Source of the DNA: Microbacterium timonense
GTDB taxonomy: Bacteria; Actinomycetota; Actinomycetes; Actinomycetales; Microbacteriaceae
NCBI RefSeq assembly: GCF_900292075.1
Contig: NZ_OLMV01000001.1
Coordinates: 1 to 64,000, forward strand
Direction of reading: 5' to 3'
DNA length: 64,000 bases
In this document: one piece after another, positions 27,968 through 37,600 of the stretch
Position numbering within the stretch: position 1 is the first letter of the stretch
How the letters are laid out: every line of letters begins with the position of its first letter
The notes under the pieces: generated by a model
Told to the model about the DNA's origin: nothing
The model's database searches: none
Seen by the model: the letters and a program-made list of their open reading frames with translations, nothing else
Program-made: the position numbers and the translations under genes

Positions 27968-28924
27968 ATGTCCATCGACCTGAGCGCTCCGCCCGTGCCC
28001 ATCTCCTTCGAGGTGTATCCGCCCCGCTCCGAGGCCGGCTTCGCCGCGCTGCACGAGACGATCCGCCGGCTCGCGTCGGTCGACCCACGGTTCATCTCGG
28101 TGACCTACGGCGCCGGAGGCTCGACCGGCGGTCGTTCGCTGGAGCTGCTCACGCACATCCTCCGAGAGACGCACGTCGAGCCGCTGGCACACCTCACCTG
28201 CGTCGGCAACACGTACGCGGCAGCCCACCGGCTCATCCGCGAGTTCCTGGATGCCGGGATCACGAGCTTCCTCGCGCTTCGCGGTGATCCTCCGGCGGGG
28301 GCTTCCGAGGACGATGTGTTCCTCGGCGACCTCGAGAGCGCCGCCCAACTGGTGCAGCTCATCGATCGCGTGCAGGCCGAACGGGCACCGTACACGGAGG
28401 TCCCCGTTCCGGGCGTGCCGGGAGCGGTACGGGTCGACAAGCGGCGGCGGGTCGACATCGCGGTGGCGGCGTTTCCGAACGGGCACCCGCGTTCCCGTCA
28501 CGCGGCGCAGCACATCGACGCGCTCCTGGCCAAACAGGCGGCCGGCGCGACCCTTGCGATCACGCAGCTGTTTTTCGACGCCGACGACTACCTGGGGTTC
28601 GTGGAACGTTCGCGAGAGGCCGGCGTCACCATCCCGATCCTGCCCGGCATCATGCCCGTCGTCTCGCCGATCAGACTGCGCGGGGTGCTGGAGCTGACCG
28701 GTGAGCGGCTTCCGACAGGGCTGGCACGCAGGCTCGACGCTGAGCCGACCGCCGAGGGGCAGCGCGAGGTCGGCATCGCCTTCGCCGCGGAGCTGGCCCG
28801 GACCGTCTGCGAGGGGGGAGCCCCCGGCATCCACCTCTACGCCTTCAACAACCACGAGACGGTACTCGCCGTCCTCCGTGAGGCCGACATCCTGCACACC
28901 ACCCTCGAGAAGGAGGCCGTCTGA
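27968..28924 (+). CDS. metF: Methylenetetrahydrofolate reductase (MetF)
   Basis: FAD enzyme producing 5-methyltetrahydrofolate, the methyl donor for MetE encoded next. It is 318 aa from ATG 27968. Motifs are FEVYPPRSEAG at the N-terminus (catalytic Glu), YGAGGSTGGRSLEL, LTCVGNTYAAA, LALRGDPP and ITQLFFDADDYLGFVE. The frame is open far upstream, but conserved sequence begins at MSIDLSAPPVPISFEVYP. Shine-Dalgarno is weak (GAGAAG). The stop overlaps metE (TGATG), so the two are one operon behind the structured leader. Confidence 0.95.
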   Translation: MSIDLSAPPVPISFEVYPPRSEAGFAALHETIRRLASVDPRFISVTYGAGGSTGGRSLELLTHILRETHVEPLAHLTCVGNTYAAAHRLIREFLDAGITSFLALRGDPPAGASEDDVFLGDLESAAQLVQLIDRVQAERAPYTEVPVPGVPGAVRVDKRRRVDIAVAAFPNGHPRSRHAAQHIDALLAKQAAGATLAITQLFFDADDYLGFVERSREAGVTIPILPGIMPVVSPIRLRGVLELTGERLPTGLARRLDAEPTAEGQREVGIAFAAELARTVCEGGAPGIHLYAFNNHETVLAVLREADILHTTLEKEAV

Positions 28925-31287
28925 TGACCGACCCCCGCACCACCGTCCCCGACTTCCCCGCCGGCACGATCCTCGGCTACCCCCGGATCGGACGTCGCCG
29001 TGAACTCAAGCGTGCGCTCGAAGCGCACTGGTCCGGCGCGATCGACGCCGAGGCGCTCGAGCGCACCGCGGCCGAGCTGCGCCGCGCCACGCGCAGGCGC
29101 CTTGCCGAGCTGGGACTCGGCGGCGCGGACTCGTCGATCCCTGAAGCGTTCTCGTTCTACGACCAGGTGCACGACGCCGCCACCGCGGTCGGCGTCCTTC
29201 CCGCACGCTTCGACGGCTTCCGCGAGAGTGACGGTCGCATCGGGCTCGACGCGTACTTCGCGGCAGCCCGTGGTGCCGGAGAGGATGCGCCGCTGGAGAT
29301 GACCAAGTGGTTCGACACCAATTACCACTACCTCGTGCCCGAGATCGGTCCCGAGACCGTCTTCGCGCTGTCGCACGACCGGTTCTCCCGGCAGGTCGCC
29401 GAAGCCACGGCCGACGGTCACGTCGTGCGGCCCGTCATCGTCGGTCCCGTCACCCTTCTGGCGCTGTCCAAGCCCGCGACGGGAGCGCGGTCCGACTTCG
29501 ATCCGCTCGAGCGTCTGGACGACCTCCTCCCGGTGTACGCGGAGCTGCTGCGCGCGCTGCGGGCCGCGGGTGCGGACTGGGTGCAGCTCGACGAACCGGC
29601 CCTGGTGAGTGAGAGCCTGCCCGCCTCCACGGACCGCCTGGCACAGGCCGCCTCACGTGCCTACGCCGCACTCGGCGACGCTGCCGGCCGTCCGGCCATC
29701 CTGGTCGCCGCCGGTTACGGGCAGCTCTCCGAACAGGCGTGGCGAGCTCTCGCCGCGTCGCCCGTGGAGGCGATCGCCATCGACCTGGTGCGCGGAGCGA
29801 TCCCGGCGGCCGTGGACGGGCTGGCCGGAAAGACCGTCGTCGGCGGCGTGGTGGACGGACGCAACATCTGGCGCGGCGATCTCGAAGCCGCCTGGGAGAC
29901 GCTCGAGGCGCTTTCCGGGCTCGGTGCCGGGAGCGTGGCCGCCGGGACGTCGACCTCGCTCCAGCACGTTCCACATGATGTGGCGGACGAGACCGAGTTG
30001 GACCCCCGTCTAGCATCGTGGCTGGCCTTCGCTGATCAGAAGGTCGCGCAGGTCGCCACCCTCGCCACCGGCCTGACGAGCGGGCGTGACGCGATAGAGG
30101 ACGCGCTCGCCGCGGCATCCCGCGCCCTTGCCGACCGTCGCAGCGCGCCCGGAGTCCGTGACGGCGCCGTGCGTTCCCGGCTGGCTGAGCTGGGCCCCGA
30201 CGATTTCCATCGCGGAGCGTACGAGGACCGCGTGTCGGCGCAGGAGCGCCGCCTGGACCTGCCGCTGCTGCCCACGACGACCATCGGCTCGTTCCCGCAG
30301 ACGGGCGAGATCCGTCGAGCCCGCGCACGCCGCGCGCGCGGTGAGCTCTCCGCGGCCGAATACGAGACGTTCCTGCGGGAGGAGATCACCCGTGTCGTCG
30401 CGCTGCAGGACGAGCTCGGACTGGACGTCCTCGTGCACGGAGAGCCCGAGCGCAACGACATGGTGCAGTATTTCGCCGAGCACTTGGACGGATTCGCCGT
30501 GACGCAGAACGGCTGGGTGCAGTCGTACGGCTCGCGGGCGACGCGCCCCTCCATCCTGTGGGGTGACGTCTCACGTCCCGCGCCCATCACGGTGGCGTGG
30601 TCCGCTTTCGCGCAGTCGCTGACCGACAAGCCGCTGAAGGGCATGCTCACCGGCCCCGTGACGATCCTCGCCTGGTCGTTCGTGCGTGATGACCAGCCGC
30701 TGGGCGAGACGGCGAACCAGGTCGCACTCGCGTTGCGCGACGAGATCGCCGATCTGGAGGCCGCCGGCATCGGCGTGATCCAGGTCGATGAGCCGGCGTT
30801 GCGGGAGCTGCTGCCTCTCCGCCGCGCGCAGCAGCCCGCGTACCTGGAGTGGTCGGTCGGGTCCTTCCGGCTGGCCACCGCCGGCGCGGGGGCGCAGACC
30901 CAGGTGCACACGCATCTGTGCTACTCGGAGTTCGACGCCGTCATCGACGCGATCGCAGCCCTCGACGCCGACGTGACCTCGATCGAGGCGGCTCGCAGCC
31001 GCGGCGAGGTGGTGGACGACATCGCGGCATCGGGCTTCGGCGCGGGGATCGGGCCCGGGGTGTACGACATCCACTCTCCGCGCGTGCCGTCGGTGCGTGA
31101 GATCGAGGACCTCCTGCAGCGCGCCGTGGACGCGCTGCCGCTGCGCCGGGTGTGGGTCAATCCCGATTGCGGGCTCAAGACGCGCGGCTACGACGAGACG
31201 GTGGCGTCGCTGGCCAACCTCGTCACGGCGACGCAGCGTGTGCGCGCCCGGATCGGCGCGGGAGTGCCGGCCGGTATCAGCGCGTAG
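28924..31287 (+). CDS. metE: Cobalamin-independent methionine synthase (MetE)
   Basis: Transfers methyl from 5-methyltetrahydropteroyl-polyglutamate to homocysteine. It is 787 aa with the usual two barrels. Zinc ligands are visible as H664 and C666 in VHTHLCYSEF and C749 in NPDCGLKTRG. The phosphate/folate region TTTIGSFPQTGEIRRAR is at about residues 454-470. ATG 28924 overlaps the metF stop by one base. The last 11 bp overlap the convergent membrane-protein gene, so there is no room for a dedicated terminator. Confidence 0.97.
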   Translation: MTDPRTTVPDFPAGTILGYPRIGRRRELKRALEAHWSGAIDAEALERTAAELRRATRRRLAELGLGGADSSIPEAFSFYDQVHDAATAVGVLPARFDGFRESDGRIGLDAYFAAARGAGEDAPLEMTKWFDTNYHYLVPEIGPETVFALSHDRFSRQVAEATADGHVVRPVIVGPVTLLALSKPATGARSDFDPLERLDDLLPVYAELLRALRAAGADWVQLDEPALVSESLPASTDRLAQAASRAYAALGDAAGRPAILVAAGYGQLSEQAWRALAASPVEAIAIDLVRGAIPAAVDGLAGKTVVGGVVDGRNIWRGDLEAAWETLEALSGLGAGSVAAGTSTSLQHVPHDVADETELDPRLASWLAFADQKVAQVATLATGLTSGRDAIEDALAAASRALADRRSAPGVRDGAVRSRLAELGPDDFHRGAYEDRVSAQERRLDLPLLPTTTIGSFPQTGEIRRARARRARGELSAAEYETFLREEITRVVALQDELGLDVLVHGEPERNDMVQYFAEHLDGFAVTQNGWVQSYGSRATRPSILWGDVSRPAPITVAWSAFAQSLTDKPLKGMLTGPVTILAWSFVRDDQPLGETANQVALALRDEIADLEAAGIGVIQVDEPALRELLPLRRAQQPAYLEWSVGSFRLATAGAGAQTQVHTHLCYSEFDAVIDAIAALDADVTSIEAARSRGEVVDDIAASGFGAGIGPGVYDIHSPRVPSVREIEDLLQRAVDALPLRRVWVNPDCGLKTRGYDETVASLANLVTATQRVRARIGAGVPAGISA

Positions 31288-32893
31288 TCCGCGGCTTCCG
31301 CGCTCGGGGTTTCGCGGCCGCCGCCGAGGCGTCGGCCGCGGCTCCGGCGTCGGGGACGGCGTCGGGGACGGCGTGGCCGTCGGGGCCGGCCTCGGCGTCG
31401 TTCTCGGCGCCGACGCCTTCCGGGATGCCGCCCTCACCGTCCGCGAGCGGCGCTCCGCCCGCGAGGGCGTCTGCTTCCGCGAACGCCACGCCCTCGGCGA
31501 AGCCCACTCCCTCTGCGAATCCCGCTGCGGCCGCCGCCTCGGCGGCCTCCGGCACCACGACCGCAGCCGTCTCGCCGGGTCGCTTCTGCAGGAGTTCGAG
31601 CACCCAGGCCGCGAAGAGGGCGACGATGAGCACGAGGAACACGTCGCCCGCCGACAGCGGCCGCAGCAGCCACAGCCAGATGATCGCCAGCACGATGACC
31701 AGTGCGCGCACGAGGGCGCGCGAGCGGTAGAGCCAGTCCCCGAAGCGTCCCGTCGCGAACCCGTGGGCGGCCAGCCGCGTCCTCAGGGACGCGTTGAGCG
31801 ACCCGACGGCCCACCGGGAGCGCACGGCGGGCGACCAGCGACCGGCGAACCAGCCCAGCACGGCGATCACCGCGCCCAGCAGCACCGCGATGGCGGCGGT
31901 CTGCTGCATCGATCCGATGAGGCTCTGGTAGACGACGTCCAGGGCCGAGACGGACAATCCCAGCTGCACGGCGGTCTGGCCGATGACCGGGTAGCCGACC
32001 GCGAAGGCGAGCGCGAGGGCGGCACCGCCGAGAGCGAAGCCGATGCCCGTGCCGAGCACGGCTGTGCTGCGACGCCGCGCCACGAGGATCCCGGCGATGA
32101 AGAGTGCGATGGTGATGAGCGGCAGCCACCACCCCGCCGCCGTCGCGAGCGCGTACGTGGTGCGGATCGTCACGAGAGTCTCGCCCGTGCCGATGATGAT
32201 GACCTTGTCCACCGCCGGGATGAGCTGCGCGATCCCGACTCCCCGGTCGACGAGCTGAGCCTTGACCCGCTCCACGATGGCGCCGAGCTGGATGCCGAGA
32301 CCGTCGGCCGTCATGACGACGAGGCTCCCGCCGTCGGACGTGGCTGCGGTGGTCAGGGCGCGGTGCGCCGCACGCGTGGTCGCCGTCCAGGTGTCGGCGA
32401 AGGCATCGGATTCGACCACGTGTGTCACCGCCTGGTCGAGCAGGTTCTTCACGCCTTCCGCGGCGGGAGCCTGCAGAAGTTGCAGCGCGTCGGCGGCCCG
32501 TGGCGGCAGGCCGAGCTGGGCGATGCTGTCGAAGACCTGGGCGGTGACGGCATCGATATCGATCTGGGACTCGACCGCCTGGACGGTCTCGTCGATGATC
32601 ATCTGCTGCACGGCGGGATCGTCGGCCAGCGGAGCCAGCGTCTGGACGAACGCCGTCTCGTCGACGAGCTCCAGGCGCGCCCATGCCGCGACGACCGACA
32701 CCGGCACGAGGATCGAGGCGACGACGATGCAGACCGCCGACAGGACGGCTCGCCAGCGGCCGGACCGGCGCACGCCGGCTCCGTCGCTTTGCAACGGGAT
32801 GCGCTCGGACAGGAGTCGAGCGTTCTCGGCTTCCAGTTCGGCCAGGCGCACCTGAAGGGCGGAGGTGTCCGGCGCGGGCGCTTCGGCGGTCAT
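31277..32893 (-). CDS. Large actinobacterial membrane protein, unknown function
   Basis: 538 aa. A short N-terminal coiled coil (LQVRLAELEAENARLL, about 13-28) is followed by a first membrane helix (about 48-71) and a long extracytoplasmic-looking domain (about 75-255). The remaining five membrane helices (about 255-430) precede a low-complexity Ala/Gly/Glu/Pro tail with repeated GFAEGVGFAEGVAFAE and PDAVPDAG units, ending in a basic patch. A TATAAG -10 element lies 7 nt before the ATG. No enzyme motif is seen. It follows lexA on the same strand, but the separate promoter argues against an operon. Confidence 0.8.
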   Translation of the reverse strand: MTAEAPAPDTSALQVRLAELEAENARLLSERIPLQSDGAGVRRSGRWRAVLSAVCIVVASILVPVSVVAAWARLELVDETAFVQTLAPLADDPAVQQMIIDETVQAVESQIDIDAVTAQVFDSIAQLGLPPRAADALQLLQAPAAEGVKNLLDQAVTHVVESDAFADTWTATTRAAHRALTTAATSDGGSLVVMTADGLGIQLGAIVERVKAQLVDRGVGIAQLIPAVDKVIIIGTGETLVTIRTTYALATAAGWWLPLITIALFIAGILVARRRSTAVLGTGIGFALGGAALALAFAVGYPVIGQTAVQLGLSVSALDVVYQSLIGSMQQTAAIAVLLGAVIAVLGWFAGRWSPAVRSRWAVGSLNASLRTRLAAHGFATGRFGDWLYRSRALVRALVIVLAIIWLWLLRPLSAGDVFLVLIVALFAAWVLELLQKRPGETAAVVVPEAAEAAAAAGFAEGVGFAEGVAFAEADALAGGAPLADGEGGIPEGVGAENDAEAGPDGHAVPDAVPDAGAAADASAAAAKPRARKPRTTR

Positions 32894-32990
32894 TCCCCCC
32901 TTATAGCGCGGCGCCCGGCACCGCGGCTACCCATCGCCTCGCGCGATCCGCATGAAACCGGAAGGCGCGAGCCCGGTGGCGCGGAGGCGC

Positions 32991-33671
32991 TCAGACCGCG
33001 CGCAGGATCGCGACGACCTTGCCCAGCACGACTGCGTCGTCGCCCAGGATCGGTTCGAACGCCGAGTTGCGGGGGAGGAGCCACGTGTGGCCGTCCCGCT
33101 GCCGGAACGTCTTCACGGTCGCCTCGCCATCGAGCATGGCCGCGACGATGTCGCCGTTGTCGGCGGTGGCCTGCGACCGCACGACCACCCAGTCGCCGTC
33201 GCAGATCGCAGCGTCGATCATGGACTCGCCGGAGACCCGCAGCATGAAGAGGTCGCCCTTGCCCACGAGCTGACGCGGCAGGGGGAAGATCTCCTCCACC
33301 TGCTGCTCCGCCGTGATGGGCACGCCGGCGGCGATCCGGCCGACCAGCGGAACAAGTGCCGCGTCGCCGAGCGCCGGTGCGCTGTCGGCCGGGTTCTCCG
33401 CGGCGGTGCCGGGCAGATCGATGAGCACCTCCATGGCGCGCGTCTTGCCGGCGTCGCGACGGAGGTAGCCGCTCAGTTCGAGCTGGTTCAGCTGGTGGGT
33501 GACGCTCGAGAGCGACTTGAGCCCCACGGCGTCGCCGATCTCGCGCATGCTCGGCGGGTACCCGTGGCGCGCGATCGACCGCTGGATCACTTCCAGGATC
33601 GCCAGCTGCTTGTCGCTCAGGCTCTTCCGCCGACGAGTCTGGGGCTTCTCGCGCCCGGCCGCGTCGCTCAT
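32991..33671 (-). CDS. lexA: SOS repressor LexA
   Basis: 226 aa from ATG 33671, with an N-terminal winged HTH ([32 protein letters not shown], then [20 protein letters not shown]) and a C-terminal S24 peptidase domain. The self-cleavage site is A115-G116 in GRIAAGVP, the nucleophile is S150 in [10 protein letters not shown] and the general base is K187 in ATVKTFR. All functional residues are intact. It is divergent from the LysM gene, the standard actinobacterial order. A degenerate box TCGAAACCGTATCCGG (33748-33763) overlaps a TACGGT -10 candidate for lexA and may allow autoregulation. Confidence 0.97.
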   Translation of the reverse strand: MSDAAGREKPQTRRRKSLSDKQLAILEVIQRSIARHGYPPSMREIGDAVGLKSLSSVTHQLNQLELSGYLRRDAGKTRAMEVLIDLPGTAAENPADSAPALGDAALVPLVGRIAAGVPITAEQQVEEIFPLPRQLVGKGDLFMLRVSGESMIDAAICDGDWVVVRSQATADNGDIVAAMLDGEATVKTFRQRDGHTWLLPRNSAFEPILGDDAVVLGKVVAILRAV

Positions 33672-33830
33672 CTTCCGGCTCCGTCCCGCGCTCGGGCGTC
33701 GAGCGCTGTTTCTTCGAATGTCGGAGGCCCGTGGTGGGGTTCTCGTATCGAAACCGTATCCGGATCCGACGAGCGAGTGGAACAACCCACCCGCGTGTCG
33801 CGTTCGAGGAATATCGATCCGGACACGGGG

Positions 33831-33862
33831 TTGACATCCTACAGACTCGAAGATAGCTTCGG
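33831..33862 (+). promoter_or_regulatory. SOS-controlled promoter of the LysM gene
   Basis: TTGACA (33831-33836), a 17-nt spacer and TAGCTT (33854-33859) form a near-consensus promoter. The palindromic LexA-type box TCGAAGATAGCTTCGG (33847-33862) overlaps the -10 element. Ten of the twelve half-site positions follow TCGAAC-N4-GTTCGA, or pair symmetrically. This predicts strong, LexA-repressed transcription toward the LysM gene. Confidence 0.8.
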
Positions 33863-33864
33863 AA

Positions 33865-33914
33865 GAGAGGTTCGCATTCTCCACTCCCGGCCGAGTGGAG
33901 AATGCGAATCTCTC
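33865..33914 (+). promoter_or_regulatory. 50-nt near-perfect hairpin in the LysM gene leader
   Basis: A 22-nt arm (33865-33886) is followed by a 6-nt CCGGCC loop and a 22-nt complementary arm (33893-33914). There is a single non-Watson-Crick position, G33870 opposite T33909, which is a G-U pair in RNA. The hairpin starts about at the transcription start and ends 7 nt before the Shine-Dalgarno region (33921-33927), so it would form at the very 5' end of the mRNA. Confidence 0.85.
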
Positions 33915-33933
33915 CCCATCAGAGGAGAACAGC

Positions 33934-34326
33934 ATGACCGCGATCGGCATCACGACGTCCGTCCCCTCGCCGGCCCGCGCGGCGACTGCGGCTGCGCGCC
34001 GGGCCACGCGACTGCGCCTCACCGTGCGCGGGCGGCGCGTGCTCGCCGCCCTCGCCGCGTTGCCCGTGGTGGTGGCGCTGAGCGCCGCGGTGCTCGGTGG
34101 CGGTGCCGCCCTCGCCTCGCGCGACGGGGGAGCGCCGGCAGGCTCCTTCCAGACGGTGACGGTGGCTCCCGGTGATTCGCTGTGGACGATCGCCGAGGAG
34201 GTCGCGCCCGATCGCGACCCGCGCGACGTCGTCGACGACATCGTGCGCCTCAACGCGCTGGACGATGTCGTCGTCCAGGCCGGGCAGAGCCTGGCCATCC
34301 CGGCGGAGTACGACGGCGGGCGTTGA
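33934..34326 (+). CDS. LysM-domain protein, DivS/Rv2719c-like SOS cell-division inhibitor candidate
   Basis: 130 aa from ATG 33934, Shine-Dalgarno AGAGGAGA. The N-terminal basic cytosolic part (1-40) is followed by one membrane helix (about 42-62) and a LysM domain (about 72-123: [40 protein letters not shown]). A LysM protein divergent from lexA is known in actinobacteria: Rv2719c in Mycobacterium tuberculosis and DivS in Corynebacterium glutamicum, both DNA-damage induced and affecting division or cell wall. The same role is inferred here from position, topology and the SOS promoter. Confidence 0.85.
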   Translation: MTAIGITTSVPSPARAATAAARRATRLRLTVRGRRVLAALAALPVVVALSAAVLGGGAALASRDGGAPAGSFQTVTVAPGDSLWTIAEEVAPDRDPRDVVDDIVRLNALDDVVVQAGQSLAIPAEYDGGR

Positions 34327-34421
34327 GCGGCTGCGCACGCGTCCGCGGTCGCACGCGCTGACGGAGCTGCGAGCCGTCATCGAACGGCTCCGTCCCGCGC
34401 GCCGGGCCTAGCATGGGAGGG

Positions 34422-35507
34422 GTGAGTGCACGTCTCGAAGACCTCCCCCTCCGCGCAGATCTGCGCGGCCAGAAGCCCTACGGGGCACCACAGGCGCCCC
34501 TTCCGGTCGCCCTCAACGTCAACGAGAACACCCACCCCGTTCCGCAGGACGTCGCCGACGACATCCTGGACTCCATCGCTCGCGCGCTGCGCGACGTGAA
34601 CCGCTATCCCGACCGCGAGTTCACGGCGCTGCGGGAGGGATTCGCCGACTACCTCGGGCACGGCCTCACGCGTGACCAGATCTGGGCGGCCAACGGGTCC
34701 AACGAGGTCCTCCAGCACATCCTGCAGGCCTTCGCCGGACCGGGGCGCACCGCCTTCGGCTTCGCGCCGACGTACTCGATGTATCCGCTGCTGACGCGCG
34801 GGACGGGTGCGCGATGGATCTCCGGCACACGCCCGGACGACTTCGCGATCAGCGCCATGGACGCCGCATCGCAGGTCGCAGACGCCCAACCCGACGTCGT
34901 GTTCCTCTGCTCTCCGAACAATCCCACCGGCACGCCCATGCGCCTGGACGTCATCGAGGCCGTGTACGAGGCAACGCAGGGCATCGTGATCGTGGATGAA
35001 GCGTATTTCGAGTTCGCGCCGCGTGATGAGCGATCGGCCCTCACGCTCCTGCCGGGGCGAGAGCGCCTGGTCGTCTCTCGCACGATGAGCAAGGCCTTCG
35101 CCTTCGCAGGCGCCCGGGTCGGGTATCTGGCCGCCGACCCCGCACTCATCGACGCGCTCCGTCTCGTCCGGCTGCCGTATCACCTGAGTGCGCTGACGCA
35201 GGCGGCCGCCAGCGCGGCCCTGCGGCACGCGCCCACGATGCTCGGCATGGTCGACGAGATCGTCGGCCAGCGCGATCGCATCTCGGCGACGGTCGAGGCG
35301 CTGGGCTTCACTGCGCACGAGACCTGGACGAACTTCGTGCTCTTCGGGGGAGTGGACGACCCGGCCGCCACGTGGGACGCCCTCTACGATCAGGGCGTGC
35401 TGATCCGCGACGTCGGGATCCCCCACCACCTTCGCGTGACAGCGGGCACCGAGGACGAGACGACCGCGTTCCTGGACGCGCTGGCCTCGGTAGGATCGGC
35501 GGCATGA
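34422..35507 (+). CDS. hisC: Histidinol-phosphate aminotransferase
   Basis: PLP enzyme converting imidazole-acetol phosphate to histidinol phosphate. It is 361 aa from GTG 34422. The N-terminus [17 protein letters not shown] and [10 protein letters not shown] are typical. The cofactor Lys224 lies in [17 protein letters not shown], and the segment SPNNPTGTP binds pyridoxal phosphate. GTG 34422 is preferred to ATG 34413 because TAGCAT (34409-34414) fits a -10 element 7 nt before it. First gene of hisC-hisB-hisH-priA, with overlapping stops and starts. Confidence 0.94.
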   Translation: MSARLEDLPLRADLRGQKPYGAPQAPLPVALNVNENTHPVPQDVADDILDSIARALRDVNRYPDREFTALREGFADYLGHGLTRDQIWAANGSNEVLQHILQAFAGPGRTAFGFAPTYSMYPLLTRGTGARWISGTRPDDFAISAMDAASQVADAQPDVVFLCSPNNPTGTPMRLDVIEAVYEATQGIVIVDEAYFEFAPRDERSALTLLPGRERLVVSRTMSKAFAFAGARVGYLAADPALIDALRLVRLPYHLSALTQAAASAALRHAPTMLGMVDEIVGQRDRISATVEALGFTAHETWTNFVLFGGVDDPAATWDALYDQGVLIRDVGIPHHLRVTAGTEDETTAFLDALASVGSAA

Positions 35508-36112
35508 GCGCCGCACCTCGTACCGCCTCGCTGCGACGGGCCACGAGCGAGTCCACCGTCGAGCTGGAGCTCGACCTCGACGGCACCGGCCGCAGCCGGA
35601 TCGACACGACCGTGCCGTTCTTCGACCACCTGCTGACGGCGTTCGCGAAGCACTCGCTCACCGACCTCACCGTCCGCGCCTCGGGTGACACCGACATCGA
35701 CGCGCATCACACGGTGGAAGACATCTCGATCGTGCTCGGTCAGGCGATCCGGGAGGCTCTGGGCGACAAGTCGGGGATCTCGCGCTACGGCGACGCCCTG
35801 GTGCCTCTCGATGAGGCCCTCGCGCAGGCGGTCGTCGACATCAGCGGGCGGCCGTATCTCGTGCACACCGGCGAGCCGGAAGGCTTCGAGCACCACCTCA
35901 TCGGCGGGCACTTCACCGGATCACTCGTGCGCCACACGTTCGAGGCCATCTCGTACAACGGCGCGTTGACCGTCCACGTTCGCCTGCTCTCCGGCCGCGA
36001 TCCGCATCACATCGCCGAAGCGGAATACAAGGCGTTCGCCCGCGCGTTCCGGCAGGCGAAGTCGCTGGACCCCCTCGTGGACGGCATCCCGAGCACGAAA
36101 GGCGCGCTGTGA
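35504..36112 (+). CDS. hisB: Imidazoleglycerol-phosphate dehydratase
   Basis: 202 aa, the single-function actinobacterial HisB without the N-terminal phosphatase domain. Metal-binding His clusters are clear: [21 protein letters not shown] and [18 protein letters not shown]. It overlaps hisC by ATGA and hisH by GTGA. An internal TAGGAT hexamer 7 nt before ATG 35504 could add a weak leaderless promoter. Confidence 0.97.
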   Translation: MSAAPRTASLRRATSESTVELELDLDGTGRSRIDTTVPFFDHLLTAFAKHSLTDLTVRASGDTDIDAHHTVEDISIVLGQAIREALGDKSGISRYGDALVPLDEALAQAVVDISGRPYLVHTGEPEGFEHHLIGGHFTGSLVRHTFEAISYNGALTVHVRLLSGRDPHHIAEAEYKAFARAFRQAKSLDPLVDGIPSTKGAL

Positions 36113-36780
36113 GCGGCGAGGCCCAGACGGCGGGCGAGCGCCCCGTCGTGGCCGTGCTCGACTACGGGTCGGGCAACGTGCACTCGGCGGTGAAGGCGCT
36201 CATCGCGGCGGGAGCCGACGCCCGCCTCACCTCCGACCGAGGGCTCATCATGGACGCCGACGGTCTGATGGTTCCCGGCGTCGGAGCCTTCCGCGCCGTC
36301 GCTGAAGCGCTGCGTGCCAGCCGGGGCGACGAGCTCATCGAACGCCGGCTGGCCGGCGGACGCCCCGTACTGGGCGTCTGCGTCGGCATGCAGATCTTCT
36401 TCGAGCGGGGCGTGGAGCGCGGCGTCGACACGGAGGGTCTCGGGGAATGGCCGGGGGTCGTCACCGAGCTCGATGCGCCGGTGCTGCCGCACATGGGCTG
36501 GAACACCGTCGAGCCCGGCGACGGATCGCGACTGTTCCGCGGCCTGGAGAGCGAGCGGTTCTACTTCGTGCACTCGTTCGCGGCTCAGAAATGGCTGCTC
36601 GACGTGCAGCCGCCCTTCCCGGAGCCGGTGCTGACCTGGTGCGAGTACAGCACCCCGTTCCTCGCGGCCGTCGAGAACGGCCCGCTCTCGGCAACCCAGT
36701 TCCACCCCGAGAAGTCCGGCGATGCCGGCATCCGGCTGTTGAGGAATTGGATCGACGGCCTCGGCGGGGCTACCCTCTGA
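36109..36780 (+). CDS. hisH: Imidazole glycerol phosphate synthase, glutaminase subunit
   Basis: 223 aa class I glutamine amidotransferase. It supplies ammonia to HisF for IGP formation. The nucleophile Cys is in [12 protein letters not shown], and the catalytic His and Glu are in [11 protein letters not shown]. hisF is not in this window, so the synthase partner is encoded elsewhere. GTG 36109 overlaps the hisB stop. Confidence 0.96.
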   Translation: MSGEAQTAGERPVVAVLDYGSGNVHSAVKALIAAGADARLTSDRGLIMDADGLMVPGVGAFRAVAEALRASRGDELIERRLAGGRPVLGVCVGMQIFFERGVERGVDTEGLGEWPGVVTELDAPVLPHMGWNTVEPGDGSRLFRGLESERFYFVHSFAAQKWLLDVQPPFPEPVLTWCEYSTPFLAAVENGPLSATQFHPEKSGDAGIRLLRNWIDGLGGATL

Positions 36781-36853
36781 GACCGTGCCGTCTGCGGGAG
36801 CGCGTGCTCCGGAAGACCGTCTCGCACAGCATCCGACTCTCAGCCAGGAACAC

Positions 36854-37600
36854 ATGAACGATTTCGCGTCCACACCCAAGCTCGTGCTTCTGCCCGCCGT
36901 CGACGTGGCCGACGGGAAGGCTGTCCGGCTGACCCAGGGCGAGGCCGGCACCGAGACCAGCTACGGCGACCCCGTGGACGCGGCACTGGACTTCGCCCGC
37001 CAGGGCGCCGAGTGGATCCATCTCGTCGACCTCGACGCCGCCTTCGGCCGCGGGTCGAACGCGGGGGTTCTGCGCAAGGTGATCCGGCAGGTCAAAGGCG
37101 TCCAGGTGGAGCTGTCGGGCGGCATCCGCGACGACCGCACCCTGGAGGCGGCGCTCGAAAGCGGCGCGTCCCGCATCAACCTCGGAACCGCGGCACTGGA
37201 GAACCCCGAGTGGGCCGCCGACGTCATCGGCCGCTACGGCGACGTCATCGCGGTGGGACTCGACGTGCGGGGAACCACCCTGGCCGCCCGCGGCTGGACG
37301 CGTGAGGGCGGCGATCTGTGGACAGTGCTGGACCGCCTCGAGGCCGCCGGCTGCAGCCGCTACGTCGTCACCGACGTGACCAAGGACGGCACGCTGAAGG
37401 GCCCGAACCTCGATCTGCTGCGAGAGCTGACCACCCGCACCCCGAAGCCGATCGTCGCATCGGGCGGGGTGTCGAACCTGGACGACATCGCGGCGCTGCG
37501 CGACCTCGTTCCGCTGGGCGTGGAAGGCGCCATCGTCGGCAAGGCGCTGTACGCCGGCGCGTTCACGCTCGCCGAGGCGCTGGATGTCGCCGGATACTGA
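36854..37600 (+). CDS. priA: Phosphoribosyl isomerase, PriA-type HisA
   Basis: 248 aa (beta/alpha)8 barrel. [22 protein letters not shown] contains the catalytic Asp of strand 1, and [19 protein letters not shown] carries the second Asp region. In actinobacteria lacking trpF this enzyme isomerises both ProFAR (histidine) and PRA (tryptophan). The dual role is inferred from lineage and the PriA-like sequence, not visible directly. ATG 36854 has AGGAA upstream. A GTG at 36785 would add 23 residues that do not match the family. Confidence 0.93.
   Translation: MNDFASTPKLVLLPAVDVADGKAVRLTQGEAGTETSYGDPVDAALDFARQGAEWIHLVDLDAAFGRGSNAGVLRKVIRQVKGVQVELSGGIRDDRTLEAALESGASRINLGTAALENPEWAADVIGRYGDVIAVGLDVRGTTLAARGWTREGGDLWTVLDRLEAAGCSRYVVTDVTKDGTLKGPNLDLLRELTTRTPKPIVASGGVSNLDDIAALRDLVPLGVEGAIVGKALYAGAFTLAEALDVAGY

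Noticed and set aside
27795..27983. A 62-codon frame overlapping the metF start
   Set aside because: It runs through all predicted leader stems, has no ribosome-binding site, and has a composition typical of chance high-GC open frames.
31320..31460. Short tandem GTCGGGGACGGC-like repeats as a regulatory element
   Set aside because: They lie in the coding sequence and encode the low-complexity Pro/Asp/Ala/Gly tail of the membrane protein.
34327..34421. Histidine leader peptide before hisC
   Set aside because: No His-codon run is present in any plus-strand frame. The promoter predicts a leaderless hisC transcript.
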